From Nocardioides agri (lineage in GTDB: Bacteria > Actinomycetota > Actinomycetes > Propionibacteriales > Nocardioidaceae): 64,000 bases of DNA. A program made the position numbers and the translations under genes. How positions within the stretch are numbered: position 1 is the first letter of the stretch; each line of letters begins with the position of its first letter. A model generated the notes under the pieces. The model ran no database searches. It worked only from the letters and a program-made list of their open reading frames with translations, and was not told the origin of the DNA. The stretch spans positions 3,497,669 to 3,561,668 of the forward strand of contig NZ_JACEIC010000002.1 in NCBI RefSeq assembly GCF_013778305.1, in the 5' to 3' direction. Shown in pieces: positions 28,527 through 39,440 of this stretch.

Positions 28527-28883
28527 CCCTTTCACCTTCTTGGGGGGTCGCGTAACGTCAGGTCATGGAGTCCGTCCGGGTCCGTGGTTGCGTCGTCCAG
28601 GCGCCCCGGTTCCGCCGGGTGCCCGGTCGGCAAGCCGATGCCAGTCGCAGGCAAAGCGGTCCACGTAACCACGCGCTGCTCTCGCAGCGGGGCGTGGGAT
28701 CACGGTGCGGCTTAGTGGTAAGTCCTGCCTCGCCTCCGTCGTCAGATGCGACGCCCGGCGGGAGAGGGTCAGTAGTGGCAGAGAAGCTGCGAGAGCCCCA
28801 GCAGGCGATTGTGGGGTCGAAGACCAGGTCGGCCGGACGGACTCCTCTCACCACCGACCAGCACACGCAATCGGGAGGTTCAC
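28527..28883. other. 357-bp non-coding leader upstream of hpf
   Basis: Open frames here (for example 28565-28924) have no ribosome site, odd composition and overlap hpf out of frame. The low-structure stretch 28700-28870 and its length suggest a long 5-prime leader of hpf. I see no named riboswitch and no convincing -35/-10 pair. Confidence 0.5.
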
Positions 28884-29504
28884 ATGGAAGTTGTCGTCAC
28901 GGGTCGTCACTGCGAGCTGTCTGACAGGTTTCGCAGTCACGTCGAGGAGAAGGTGTCGAGGCTGGAGAAGCACGACCACCGCATCATCCGGATGAACGTC
29001 GAGGTCGAGACGGAACGCAACCCGCGCCAGTCGGACCGCGCCGTACGACTTCAGCTGACAGCACTCTCCAAGGGACCTGTGGTGCGCGCCGAGGCCTGCG
29101 CCGCCGACAAGATGGCGGCTCTCGACCTCGCACTCGACAAGATGGCCTCGCAGATGCGCCGCGCCGCCGACCGGCGGCGGGTCCACCACGGCCGGCAGAC
29201 CCCGATCTCCGTGGGTCAGGCCCTTGCGAACGGCACGGCCCTCGCGGCCGACGAGGACGACGTCGTCACCCTCGAGCGGCAGGTCGGCCCCATCACCGTC
29301 ACCGGCGACGGCCCCCTCGTGGTCCGCGAGAAGACCCACCCGGCAACGCCCATGACGCTCGACCAGGCGCTCTACGAGATGGAGCTGGTCGGGCACGACT
29401 TCTACCTCTTCGTCGACAAGGAGAGCGAGCGCCCGGCGGTCGTCTACCGGCGCCGTGGCTACGACTACGGCGTCATCTCCCTGGAGCTCGACGGCGGCTC
29501 CTGA
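28884..29504 (+). CDS. hpf: Ribosome hibernation-promoting factor, long form
   Basis: Binds 70S ribosomes and dimerises them to 100S particles in stationary phase or stress. ATG 28884 has GGGAGG at 28873-28878. The N-terminal S30AE domain (about 1-100: EVVVTGRHCELSDRFRSHVEEKVSRLEK) is followed by a linker and the C-terminal dimerisation domain (about 150-202) ending DFYLFVDKESERPAVVYRRR. 206 aa is typical for long HPF. Monocistronic, with a strong terminator. Conserved neighbour of secA in actinobacteria. Confidence 0.95.
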   Translation: MEVVVTGRHCELSDRFRSHVEEKVSRLEKHDHRIIRMNVEVETERNPRQSDRAVRLQLTALSKGPVVRAEACAADKMAALDLALDKMASQMRRAADRRRVHHGRQTPISVGQALANGTALAADEDDVVTLERQVGPITVTGDGPLVVREKTHPATPMTLDQALYEMELVGHDFYLFVDKESERPAVVYRRRGYDYGVISLELDGGS

Positions 29505-29515
29505 GCGACCGGAGG

Positions 29516-29547
29516 CCGCGGGCTGGCCCGTCCGGGCCATCCCGCGG
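29516..29547 (+). terminator. Terminator hairpin after hpf
   Basis: A 14-bp stem with a single mismatch (29516-29529 against 29534-29547, arms beginning CCGCGGG) closes on the loop GTCC, 12 bases after the stop codon. Very stable; no U-tract. Confidence 0.75.
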
Positions 29548-29604
29548 CGTTCGCCGCCACCCGCGTAGGCGCGCGGGGAAGCCCACTCGTGTCATGATGC
29601 GGCT

Positions 29605-30288
29605 GTGGCGGAACTCATGGCAGACCTCGGGCGCGAGCCGATCCGCGTGCTCGTGGTCGACGACCAGGAGCTCTTCCGACGCGGCCTGACCATGCTGCTC
29701 AACGCCGAGCCCGGCGTCGAGGTGGTCGGCGAGGCGGGCGACGGGATCGAGGGCACCTCCCTCGCCGAGCGCAGCGCTCCCGACGTCGTCCTGCTCGACA
29801 TCCGGATGCCGAAGCGCTCCGGCATCGAGGCGTGTCTGGCGATCAAGGAGGCCGTCCCGTCGGCGAAGATCGTGATGCTGACGGTCTCCGACGAGGAGGC
29901 CGACCTCTACGAGGCGGTCAAGAGCGGGGCGGCGGGCTACCTGCTCAAGGACTCCTCGATCGAGGAGGTCGCCCAGGCCGTCCGCGTCGTGGCCGACGGG
30001 CAGTCGCTGATCAGCCCCTCGATGGCGGTCAAGCTGATCGACGAGTTCAAGCAGATGTCCCGTCCCGAGCGCGACCACCCCGCCGGCCTGCGCCTCACCG
30101 AGCGCGAGCTCGAGGTGCTGCGCCTGGTGGCCAAGGGGATGAACAACCGGGAGATCGCCAAGGAGCTCTACATCAGCGACAACACGGTCAAGAACCACGT
30201 GCGCAACATCCTGGAGAAGCTCCAGCTCCACTCGCGCATGGAGGCCGTGATGTACGCCGTCAAGGAGAAGCTGCTCGACCTGCCGTGA
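29605..30288 (+). CDS. NarL/LuxR-family response regulator, orphan
   Basis: A 227-aa DNA-binding response regulator. Receiver: VLVVDDQELFRRGL, phosphoacceptor Asp65 in VVLLDIRMPKRSG, Thr in MLTVSD, Lys in GYLLKDSS. C-terminal LuxR HTH (about 160-218): LTERELEVLRLVAKGMNNREIAKEL and NTVKNHVRNILEKLQL. No histidine kinase is adjacent, so the input is unknown. The same regulator sits between hpf and secA in Streptomyces, indicating a conserved place. GTG 29605 or ATG 29617 could be the start. Confidence 0.92.
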   Translation: MAELMADLGREPIRVLVVDDQELFRRGLTMLLNAEPGVEVVGEAGDGIEGTSLAERSAPDVVLLDIRMPKRSGIEACLAIKEAVPSAKIVMLTVSDEEADLYEAVKSGAAGYLLKDSSIEEVAQAVRVVADGQSLISPSMAVKLIDEFKQMSRPERDHPAGLRLTERELEVLRLVAKGMNNREIAKELYISDNTVKNHVRNILEKLQLHSRMEAVMYAVKEKLLDLP

Positions 30289-30317
30289 CTGTCGGGGCCC
30301 TCCTCTAGCCTCGCGCC

Positions 30318-31499
30318 ATGGAGTCGATGAGCGTCGCGCAGGCGCGCCGCGTCGCGCTGGCCGCCCAGGGCTTCCTCGACAAGCCGCACGCGGCGCCGAC
30401 GATGCGCACCCTGCAGCGCACGGTCGAGCGCACCGGCGTCCTGCAGGTCGACTCGGTCAACGTGCTCCAGCGCGCGCACTACATGCCGCTCTACTCGCGG
30501 ATGGGCCCCTACGACCCCGACCTGCTGCGCCGGGCGTCCGAGGAGCGGCCGCGTCGGCTGGTCGAGTACTGGGCGCACGTGCAGGCGCTGATGCCGGTCG
30601 ACCTCTGGCCGGTGATGCAGCACCGCATGGCCGAGTTCCGCGCCCAGCGCGGGAAGTGGGGCTTCGTCGTCGGCGACGACGGTCTCGAGCAGAGCCTGCT
30701 GGCCGAGATCGCCGACCGGGGCGCGTCGACCGCCCGCGACCTCGACGACGGGCTGCCGCGCGAGAAGGGCAACTGGGGCTGGAACTGGTCCGAGACCCGC
30801 AAGATGCTCGACTACCTCTACACGGCGGGTGTCGTGGCGATCGCCGGCCGCAACAGCCAGTTCGAGATCCGCTACGACCTCCCCGAGCGCGTCATCCCGG
30901 CCGACGTGCTCGCGCAGCCGACGCCGGCGATCGACGAGGCCAACCGCGAGCTCGTGCGCCGCGCCGCGCGCTCCCACGGCGTCGCGACCGTGCAGGACCT
31001 GCGCGACTACTACCGGATGGGCGCGGCGGAGGCGGCGACCGCGGTCGCCGAGCTGGTCGAGGAGGGCGAGCTGGTGCCGGTGGACGTCCGCGGGTGGCGC
31101 CGGGCGGCGTACCTCCACCGCGACGCGCGGCTGCCGCGCCGGGTGCACGCCCGGGCGCTCCTGAGCCCGTTCGACCCGGTCGTGTGGGAGCGGGCGCGCA
31201 CCGAGGCGCTCTTCGACTTCCACTACCGCATCGAGATCTACGTGCCGGCGGCGAAGCGCGTGCACGGCTACTACGTGCTGCCCTTCCTCCTCGGCGACCG
31301 GATCGTGGCCCGGGTGGACCTCAAGGCCGACCGCAAGCAGGGCCGCCTCGTCGTCAAGGGCGCCTACGCCGAGCCGGACGCGCCCGCCGAGACAGCGGAG
31401 GAGCTCTCTGCCGAGTTGCGCCGGCTCCGGGACTGGCTCCAGCTCGACACGGTCACGGTCGAGCCGCGGGGCGACCTGGCTCCGCTGCTCCGTTGCTGA
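30318..31499 (+). CDS. YcaQ/AlkX-type DNA glycosylase family protein (HTH_42)
   Basis: A 393-aa winged-helix protein of the family containing E. coli YcaQ and Streptomyces AlkZ, glycosylases that excise bulky lesions and unhook interstrand crosslinks. The family catalytic Gln-x-Asp motif is visible as QVD in LQVDSVNVLQRAHY (about 54-68). VEYWAHVQALMPVDLWP and SPFDPVVWERARTEALFDFHYRIEIY are the other conserved regions. Some members protect producers against DNA-damaging natural products. The 3-prime end overlaps the convergent glycosyltransferase gene by 47 bases. Confidence 0.87.
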   Translation: MESMSVAQARRVALAAQGFLDKPHAAPTMRTLQRTVERTGVLQVDSVNVLQRAHYMPLYSRMGPYDPDLLRRASEERPRRLVEYWAHVQALMPVDLWPVMQHRMAEFRAQRGKWGFVVGDDGLEQSLLAEIADRGASTARDLDDGLPREKGNWGWNWSETRKMLDYLYTAGVVAIAGRNSQFEIRYDLPERVIPADVLAQPTPAIDEANRELVRRAARSHGVATVQDLRDYYRMGAAEAATAVAELVEEGELVPVDVRGWRRAAYLHRDARLPRRVHARALLSPFDPVVWERARTEALFDFHYRIEIYVPAAKRVHGYYVLPFLLGDRIVARVDLKADRKQGRLVVKGAYAEPDAPAETAEELSAELRRLRDWLQLDTVTVEPRGDLAPLLRC

Positions 31500-32562
31500 G
31501 CGCCTCCAGCGCGGTCGCGCCGTCAGCGACAGCGTCGGTCGCCCGGATCGCCGTGCCGAGCCGGGCCGCCGCGGTCGCGTAGCCCGGCACCTCCAGCAGC
31601 GTCCGCAGGGCCTCGTGGAGCTCGCCGGTGCTGGCGCGACGCGAGACCGTCCGGCCGGCCCCGGAGGCCTCGATGCTCCGGCCGACGACCTCGTGGTCGG
31701 CCTTGCCGTCCAGCGGCACCACCAGCAGAGGCAGGTCGTGGGCGAGCCCGGCCATCGTCGAGCCGTGGCCGCCGTGGGTGACCAGCACCGACGCTCCCGG
31801 CAGGCTGTCGCGGTGCGCCAGCCAGCGGTGCACCTCCACGCCCCGCCGGGTGCGCAGGGTCGCGGGGTCGATGGTCGGCCCGGCCGACACCAGCACCCTG
31901 GCCGGCAGGCCCTCGCTGGCGTCGACGAGCCGCTGGAGCACGCCGGTCATGCCCGGGTAGCCGAACGTGCTGAGCCCGATGACGATCGTCGGCTCGCTCG
32001 CCACCCGGGGCGACCAGGCCGCGACCGGTCCGACCTGGCTCAGGTTGGTGGCGGCCGGCGCGGGGTCCAGCTCGGGGAGCGTCATCAGCAGTCGCAGCGC
32101 GGCGCCGTCCAGCGCCTGCTGGGGGCCGAGGCGGCGCAGTCGCAGGTTGAGGCCCATCGGCCCGCGGAGGATGCCCGCCCGGTACGCCGCGGCGTACATG
32201 TGCTCGAGCACGGCGTACCGCACCCCGGCCCGGCGCGCGGCGTCCATCGCGCCGAACATGAACGAGTCGACGACGACGAGATCGGCCGGCTCGACGGCGA
32301 GGGCGTCGAGGAGGTCGCGGCCCATCCCGGTGTCGGCGAAGACGCCGAGCATCCGCAGCGGCGTGTAGTCGCGGGCGGAGTCGAAGCGGCGGGCGTGCCG
32401 GGGCCGCACGAAGGCGAACCCGTCGGACGTCAGCGCCTCCTCCTGGGAGGCGTGGCCGAGGAACCGGACGGTGTGGCCGCGGCGCACCAGCTCGTGCGCG
32501 AGCGCGGTGGCGGGCGGGACGTTGCCGCCGCCGTCCCAGGTGACGAAGAGGATGGTGCTCAC
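31453..32562 (-). CDS. MGT-type (GT1) glycosyltransferase
   Basis: A 369-aa GT-B glycosyltransferase similar to macrolide or antibiotic glycosyltransferases. The N-terminus ILFVTWDGGGNVPPATALAHEL is the acceptor-domain start. The C-terminal donor site is SLPGASVLVTHGGHGSTMAGLAHDLPLLVVPLDGKADH (about 285-322), a classic UGT-like signature with HGG. Start GTG 32562 overlaps the tetR stop by 4 bases (GTGA), making a two-gene operon controlled by the TetR. The role is probably detoxification or decoration of a small molecule that the repressor senses. Confidence 0.88.
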   Translation of the reverse strand: MSTILFVTWDGGGNVPPATALAHELVRRGHTVRFLGHASQEEALTSDGFAFVRPRHARRFDSARDYTPLRMLGVFADTGMGRDLLDALAVEPADLVVVDSFMFGAMDAARRAGVRYAVLEHMYAAAYRAGILRGPMGLNLRLRRLGPQQALDGAALRLLMTLPELDPAPAATNLSQVGPVAAWSPRVASEPTIVIGLSTFGYPGMTGVLQRLVDASEGLPARVLVSAGPTIDPATLRTRRGVEVHRWLAHRDSLPGASVLVTHGGHGSTMAGLAHDLPLLVVPLDGKADHEVVGRSIEASGAGRTVSRRASTGELHEALRTLLEVPGYATAAARLGTAIRATDAVADGATALEALSNGAAEPGRPAARP

Positions 32563-33134
32563 AGGAGTGCCTCCACGAGGGTGCGGACCCGGTGCTCCGT
32601 GGCGGCCAGGCTCAGCCCGCGGTCGCGGCGCAGCAGCTTCCAGGTGTAGACGTCGGTCGCCACCGCCAGCAGGTCGACGAGCTCCTCGCGCGCCGGGCCG
32701 GGGGAGGGCAGCAGCGGCTCGAAGACCGCCACGACCCAGGATCGGTGGAAGGCCCGGCCCGCGTCGGTGACCTCCTTGGTCGCGGCGTCGGCGTGCTCCT
32801 GCGCGAGCATGGAGAGCACGGTGTCGCCCCGCCGCTCGTAGTGCTGGAGCACGGTGCGGACCGCCGCGTCCGGGTCGCCGACCGGCGTACGCCGCTCCTC
32901 CCCGACGGTGGCCAGCGCGTGCTGCCGAGCGGCGTCGATGAGCCCGGCCCGGCTGCCGAAGTGCCGCAGCAGGGTCTGCACGCTGACCCCCGCCTCGGCC
33001 GCGATGTCGTCGAGGGAGATCTGCGAGACCAGGCGGGTCTCGGCCAGCGTGACGGCCGCGTCGAGCAGGCGCTCGCGGGTGCGCCCCACAGCCTCGGCGC
33101 GGGCGGTCATCGTGTAGCGGCGCGTTGATTTCAT
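32559..33134 (-). CDS. TetR-family repressor controlling the adjacent glycosyltransferase
   Basis: A repressor of about 191 aa. The N-terminal HTH is RERLLDAAVTLAETRLVSQISLDDIAAEAGVSVQTLLRHFGSRAGLIDAA. The rest is a divergent ligand-binding domain. No Shine-Dalgarno exists for ATG 33134 or the inner ATG 33110. A TTGACA lies 17 bases before a weak -10 whose distance to ATG 33134 fits a near-leaderless transcript, so 33134 is preferred. Two palindromes flank the promoter elements, implying autorepression. The frame open to 33218 is not supported. Confidence 0.85.
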   Translation of the reverse strand: MKSTRRYTMTARAEAVGRTRERLLDAAVTLAETRLVSQISLDDIAAEAGVSVQTLLRHFGSRAGLIDAARQHALATVGEERRTPVGDPDAAVRTVLQHYERRGDTVLSMLAQEHADAATKEVTDAGRAFHRSWVVAVFEPLLPSPGPAREELVDLLAVATDVYTWKLLRRDRGLSLAATEHRVRTLVEALL

Positions 33135-33184
33135 GACAATGACCATTGACGCCAAAAGTGCGATTGATGTCAATGGCCATTCAC
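33135..33184 (-). promoter_or_regulatory. Twin TetR operators overlapping the tetR promoter
   Basis: Site A (33135-33150, GACAATGACCATTGAC) and site B (33169-33184, GTCAATGGCCATTCAC) are near-identical 16-bp palindromes (consensus GTCAATGGCCATTGAC), centred 34 bases apart, about three helical turns. On the minus strand, TTGACA (33168-33173) overlaps B and the presumed -10 (33145-33150, GTCAAT) overlaps A, so occupancy would block the tetR-glycosyltransferase promoter. Confidence 0.7.
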
Positions 33185-33319
33185 GCGAATACTTGGACCG
33201 GCGCGGATGGGACCACACCGCTACGGCGTCTGGGTGGCGCTGGGTAGAGTGGCGCCGCTCGCTCTTTGTGCGCGAGCCCGCGACATCCCGTCGGCAACAC
33301 CTGAGGAAGTTGGATCCAC

Positions 33320-36121
<2,802 letters not shown>

Positions 36122-36132
36122 CAGGCGCTTGA

Positions 36133-36639
36133 TCAGGCGAACTCGAGCGCGGTGCAGCACCAGTGCCGACCGCGACGGTCGGCGCGCTGCTCGAATCGGG
36201 CTGCGATCGCCCGGGACCGTGGCCCGTAGCGCACGTGCACGCTGACCTCGACCGTGTCGGCGGACAGGAAGCATGCGTGCACGGCCTGCACCCGCGGCCG
36301 CACCGGCTGGACCCGGCCGTGCCCGGGCTCGTGCTTGCCGGCGCGCGCGACGAGCAGGGCGCGCCGCTCGAGGTCGTCGTAGACCTCTCGGGAGCTCCAG
36401 CGCAGCAGCTGGGTGACGGGCCGGTCGCCGCCCACGATCTCGACAGCGGCTTGGGCGTACGTGCGGCTCCAGTCCTCGATCCCGCGCCGCAGCCGGCGGT
36501 CTATCGGCACCACCTCCGCGACCGGGCCACGGTGCGGGACCGGCGCGAGCGTAGGCACCGACCGGCGGGGCTCGAGGTCGAGCGCGAGCGTGCCCTGCAC
36601 GGTGGCGACCGGGACGGGCGGGCGGAGCGGGAGAGCCAT
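36133..36639 (-). CDS. Rv3235-family protein
   Basis: A 168-aa cytoplasmic protein of unknown function with a conserved C-terminal segment LVARAGKHEPGHGRVQPVRP and ending in ARFEQRADRRGRHWCCTALEFA-type sequence. The ATG at 36639 has GGAGG about 8 bases upstream; the longer frame is a shadow of the LysM gene region. It is 20 bases downstream of the LysM gene in the same direction, hence probably co-transcribed. It converges on secA. Confidence 0.8.
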   Translation of the reverse strand: MALPLRPPVPVATVQGTLALDLEPRRSVPTLAPVPHRGPVAEVVPIDRRLRRGIEDWSRTYAQAAVEIVGGDRPVTQLLRWSSREVYDDLERRALLVARAGKHEPGHGRVQPVRPRVQAVHACFLSADTVEVSVHVRYGPRSRAIAARFEQRADRRGRHWCCTALEFA

Positions 36640-36659
36640 GGCGAGTACCTCCGAGAGTC

Positions 36660-37247
36660 TCAGCGCGGCGGCAGGGCCAGGCGCTGGGCGGGCTGGACCA
36701 GGTCCGGGTCCGGACCGATCACCGTGCGGTTGAGGGCGTAGATGCGCGGCCACCGCTCGGCGACTCGGGCGTCGCTGGCGCCCGCCGGCAGGGAGTCGGC
36801 GGCGATCGACCACAGGGAGTCGCCGGGCAGGACGACGACGTGGTCGGCGGTGGCCGCGCGGTCGGGGACGGGCAGCCTGCTGCCGTCGTGCTGCGGCGCG
36901 GCGGGGCCGGCCTGGGCGGCGGCCGCGAGGGAGCCGGAGAGCGCGACCCCGCAGGCGGCCAGCACGAGCCGGCGCACCGGGGCCGGGAGCCCGCACCGGG
37001 GAGGAGCGTGCTCGCCGCGCCCCCCATGCGCGGCGAGAACGAGTCGCAGGGTCCCGAGCCAGAGCCAGCCGGCCGCGAGCAGCGCCACCCCGGCCCCGCC
37101 GCGGGTCAGCGCACCGTCGAGGTCATGGGCCGGGGCGGTCAGCACCGGCAGCAGCCAGCACAGCAGGGCGCTCAGCGCGGCGGTGGTCGCGGTCGCGACG
37201 GCGGCGCAGCGCGCCGGGGCGGGGTGGTCGAGTGGGTGAGCAACCAT
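36660..37247 (-). CDS. LysM-domain membrane protein
   Basis: A 195-aa protein from ATG 37247. Two or three hydrophobic segments occupy about residues 12-90 (TTAALSALLCWLLPVLTAP; GVALLAAGWLWLGTLRLVLA), then a short linker, and a LysM peptidoglycan-binding domain at about 138-194 (VVVLPGDSLWSIAADSLP to PDLVQPAQRLALP). It likely contacts cell wall from the membrane. In the genome context it lies upstream of the Rv3235-like gene. Confidence 0.88.
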   Translation of the reverse strand: MVAHPLDHPAPARCAAVATATTAALSALLCWLLPVLTAPAHDLDGALTRGGAGVALLAAGWLWLGTLRLVLAAHGGRGEHAPPRCGLPAPVRRLVLAACGVALSGSLAAAAQAGPAAPQHDGSRLPVPDRAATADHVVVLPGDSLWSIAADSLPAGASDARVAERWPRIYALNRTVIGPDPDLVQPAQRLALPPR

Positions 37248-37286
37248 GGCCGAGATCCAATGCTTGCGTTTGCGTTTGTTTGCCTC

Positions 37287-37315
37287 AGAAAACGCCTTCT
37301 TGCTCACGAAGTCAA
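37287..37315 (-). promoter_or_regulatory. Candidate promoter for the LysM-Rv3235 operon
   Basis: On the minus strand TTGACT (37310-37315) and TTTTCT (37287-37292) are 17 bases apart, pointing to transcription from about 37280. Immediately downstream, bases 37264-37283 hold two copies of TTGCGT and a TTGTTTGC (plus-strand reading), an unusually AT-rich repeat for this genome that could bind a regulator. Confidence 0.35.
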
Positions 37316-37350
37316 CGTTTCGTCCACAGGGCCCGGGGCAGGGTGCGGGC

Positions 37351-37884
37351 ATGGCGTGGGACGACGACCTCTTCGAGGTCCTCGACGACCTCGAGCAGCA
37401 GGCTGAGGCCGCCTACGACGCCGAGCGCGGCGCGGAGGTCGCGGACCGGAGCCGGTCGGCCTACCAGGAGGTCACGCTCGCGAGCCGGCTGATGGCGTCG
37501 GTCGGCGAGCTGGTCGGCATGGACGTCCGCGGCGTCGGCGCGGTCGCCGGCACCCTGGAGCGCGTCGGCACCGGATGGTGCCTGCTGGCCGGGCCGGCGG
37601 GGGAGTGGGTGCTGCCGTTCGCGGCGGTCACGGCGGTGCGCGGCGCGTCGGCGCGATCGCTCCCCGAGGCCGCCTGGTCACCCGTCGCCCGCCTCGGCCT
37701 GGGCGCGGCGCTGCGCCGGGTCGCGGACGGCGGCGCGGAGTGCGTGGTCCACCTCGACGACGGCCGGCGCGTCGAGGGCACCGTGCAGCGGGTCGGCGCC
37801 GACTTCGTCGAGGTCCGGACCCTCGCGGGTGAGCCGGTCCTGGTGCCCTACGCCGCGCTGGCGGCGGTGCAGAGCCGGCCCTAG
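37351..37884 (+). CDS. Conserved hypothetical actinobacterial protein
   Basis: A 177-aa protein beginning at ATG 37351. An acidic N-terminal helix (WDDDLFEVLDDLEQQAEAAYDAER) is followed by two similar small beta domains (about 60-95 VRGVGAVAGTLERVGTGWCLLAGPAG and about 120-170 CVVHLDDGRRVEGTVQRVGADFVEV). No signal peptide or membrane segment. I do not recognise a named family. Two RNA-binding-like beta modules are a possibility but not shown. Divergent from the LysM gene, convergent with tatB. Confidence 0.7.
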   Translation: MAWDDDLFEVLDDLEQQAEAAYDAERGAEVADRSRSAYQEVTLASRLMASVGELVGMDVRGVGAVAGTLERVGTGWCLLAGPAGEWVLPFAAVTAVRGASARSLPEAAWSPVARLGLGAALRRVADGGAECVVHLDDGRRVEGTVQRVGADFVEVRTLAGEPVLVPYAALAAVQSRP

Positions 37885-37906
37885 ACCAGACCGTGGATCA
37901 GATCGG

Positions 37907-38236
37907 TCAGGTCGCGTCGGCGTCGTACGGCGGGACCTCGCCCTCGTCGAGCGGGCGCAGCCCGCGCCGCGCGGGGACCGGCTCGTCCTCCTCGTCGAGC
38001 GCCTCGGCGATGTGCCGGCGGACGATCTCGCGGGGGTCGAGGTCGCGCAGCTCGAGGTCGGCGTACTCGGGGCCGAGCTCTGCCCGCAGCTCGTCGCGGG
38101 CGTTGTTGGCCATCCGGCGGACCTGCCGCGCGATCTGGCCGGCCTGGCGGGCCAGGTCGGGGATCCGGTCGGGACCGAAGACGAGGATGGCGACCACGAC
38201 GATCACCGAGATCTCCATCAAGCCCACACCGAACAC
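37907..38236 (-). CDS. tatB: Sec-independent protein translocase TatB
   Basis: A 109-aa component of the twin-arginine translocase. Start GTG 38236. A single N-terminal membrane helix (FGVGLMEISVIVVVAILVFGPDRIPDL) with the hallmark E-x-x-V...FGP hinge leads into an amphipathic helix (ARQAGQIARQVRRMANNARDEL) and acidic tail. The Glu in the membrane segment is characteristic of TatB. The gene lies 17 bases downstream of the Mrp-like gene, same strand. Confidence 0.9.
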   Translation of the reverse strand: MFGVGLMEISVIVVVAILVFGPDRIPDLARQAGQIARQVRRMANNARDELRAELGPEYADLELRDLDPREIVRRHIAEALDEEDEPVPARRGLRPLDEGEVPPYDADAT

Positions 38237-38253
38237 GAGGCGAACCTACTGGA

Positions 38254-39417
38254 TCAGAACTTGTTGGACGGCGTGAGGCCCAGCTGCATGCCGGCGAGTC
38301 CGCGGCCGCGGCCGGCGAGCCGGGTCGCGATCGCGCTGAGCGCGACGGCCGCCGGGGCGGTCGGGTCCGCCTCCACGATCGGCTTCCCGGCGTCCCCGCC
38401 CTCACGCAGCGAGACGTCGAGGGGGATCTGGGCGAGCACCGGCACGTCGTACCCGAAGCGGGCCGACAGGGTCTCGGCGACCCGGGCGCCACCGCCGGAC
38501 CCGAAGATCTCGAGGCGGTGCTCGGTGCCGGTCTCGGCGCAGTGCGGGCAGGGGAGGAAGCTCATGTTCTCGACGACGCCCACCACGCGCTGGTGCATCA
38601 TCGACGCCATCGTGCCGGCGCGCTCCGCGACCTCGGCCGCGGCCTCCTGCGGGGTCGTGACGACGACGACCTCGGCACCCGGCAGGTGCTGGCCGAGCGA
38701 GATCGCGATGTCGCCGGTGCCCGGGGGAAGGTCGAGCAGCAGCGCGTCGAGGTCGCCCCAGTAGACGTCGGCGAGCATCTGGACCAGCGCCCGGTCGAGC
38801 ATCGGACCGCGCCAGGCGACGACCTGGTCGCGGCGCGGCTTGAGCATGCCGATCGAGATCACCGAGACGCCGCTGGGCGTCGGCACCGGCATGATCAGGT
38901 CGTCGACCTGGGTCGGCCGCTGGTCGGCGACGCCGAGCATCGCCGGGACCGAGTGGCCGTAGATGTCGGCGTCGACGACGCCGACCTTGAGGCCCTGCTG
39001 CGCGAGCGCGATCGCGAGGTTGACGGTGACCGAGGACTTGCCGACCCCGCCCTTGCCGCTGGCGATCGCGTAGACCTTGGTCAGCGAGCCGGGCTGGGCG
39101 AACGGGATCTCCCGCTGCGCCCTGCCGTCGCTCAGGATCTCCTTGAGGCCGGCGCGCTGCTCGGCGGACATCACGCCCAGCGTGAGGTCGACGTCGGTCA
39201 CCCCGGGCACCGTGCGGACCGCGGCGTTGACGTCGCGGTCGATCGTGTCCTTGAGCGGGCAGCCGGCGACGGTCAGCAGCACGGTCAGCCGGACCGCGCC
39301 CGACTCGTCGACCTCGACGGAGTCGACCATCCCGAGATCGGTGATCGGCCGCTTGATCTCCGGGTCGTTGACGGTGGCGAGGGCGGATCGGACCTGGTCG
39401 AGGAGCGGCGTAGACAT
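38254..39417 (-). CDS. Mrp/NBP35-family iron-sulfur carrier ATPase (ApbC-like)
   Basis: A 387-aa P-loop ATPase involved in Fe-S cluster delivery. Residues about 1-95 are a MIP18/DUF59 domain (TPLLDQVRSALATVNDPEI; VLLTVAGCPLKDTI). The deviant Walker A GKGGVGKSS is at about 121-129. Other Mrp motifs are VDADIYGHS, DLPPGTGD, and a Cys pair C-P-H-C in FLPCPHCAETG, which binds the cluster between subunits. Start ATG 39417. Co-directional with tatB downstream. Confidence 0.93.
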   Translation of the reverse strand: MSTPLLDQVRSALATVNDPEIKRPITDLGMVDSVEVDESGAVRLTVLLTVAGCPLKDTIDRDVNAAVRTVPGVTDVDLTLGVMSAEQRAGLKEILSDGRAQREIPFAQPGSLTKVYAIASGKGGVGKSSVTVNLAIALAQQGLKVGVVDADIYGHSVPAMLGVADQRPTQVDDLIMPVPTPSGVSVISIGMLKPRRDQVVAWRGPMLDRALVQMLADVYWGDLDALLLDLPPGTGDIAISLGQHLPGAEVVVVTTPQEAAAEVAERAGTMASMMHQRVVGVVENMSFLPCPHCAETGTEHRLEIFGSGGGARVAETLSARFGYDVPVLAQIPLDVSLREGGDAGKPIVEADPTAPAAVALSAIATRLAGRGRGLAGMQLGLTPSNKF

Positions 39418-39440
39418 GGTCCCCCGAGTCTACGGGGGGC

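Noticed and set aside
28565..28924. 119-codon frame before hpf
   Set aside because: No ribosome site, no homology visible, and it overlaps hpf out of frame.
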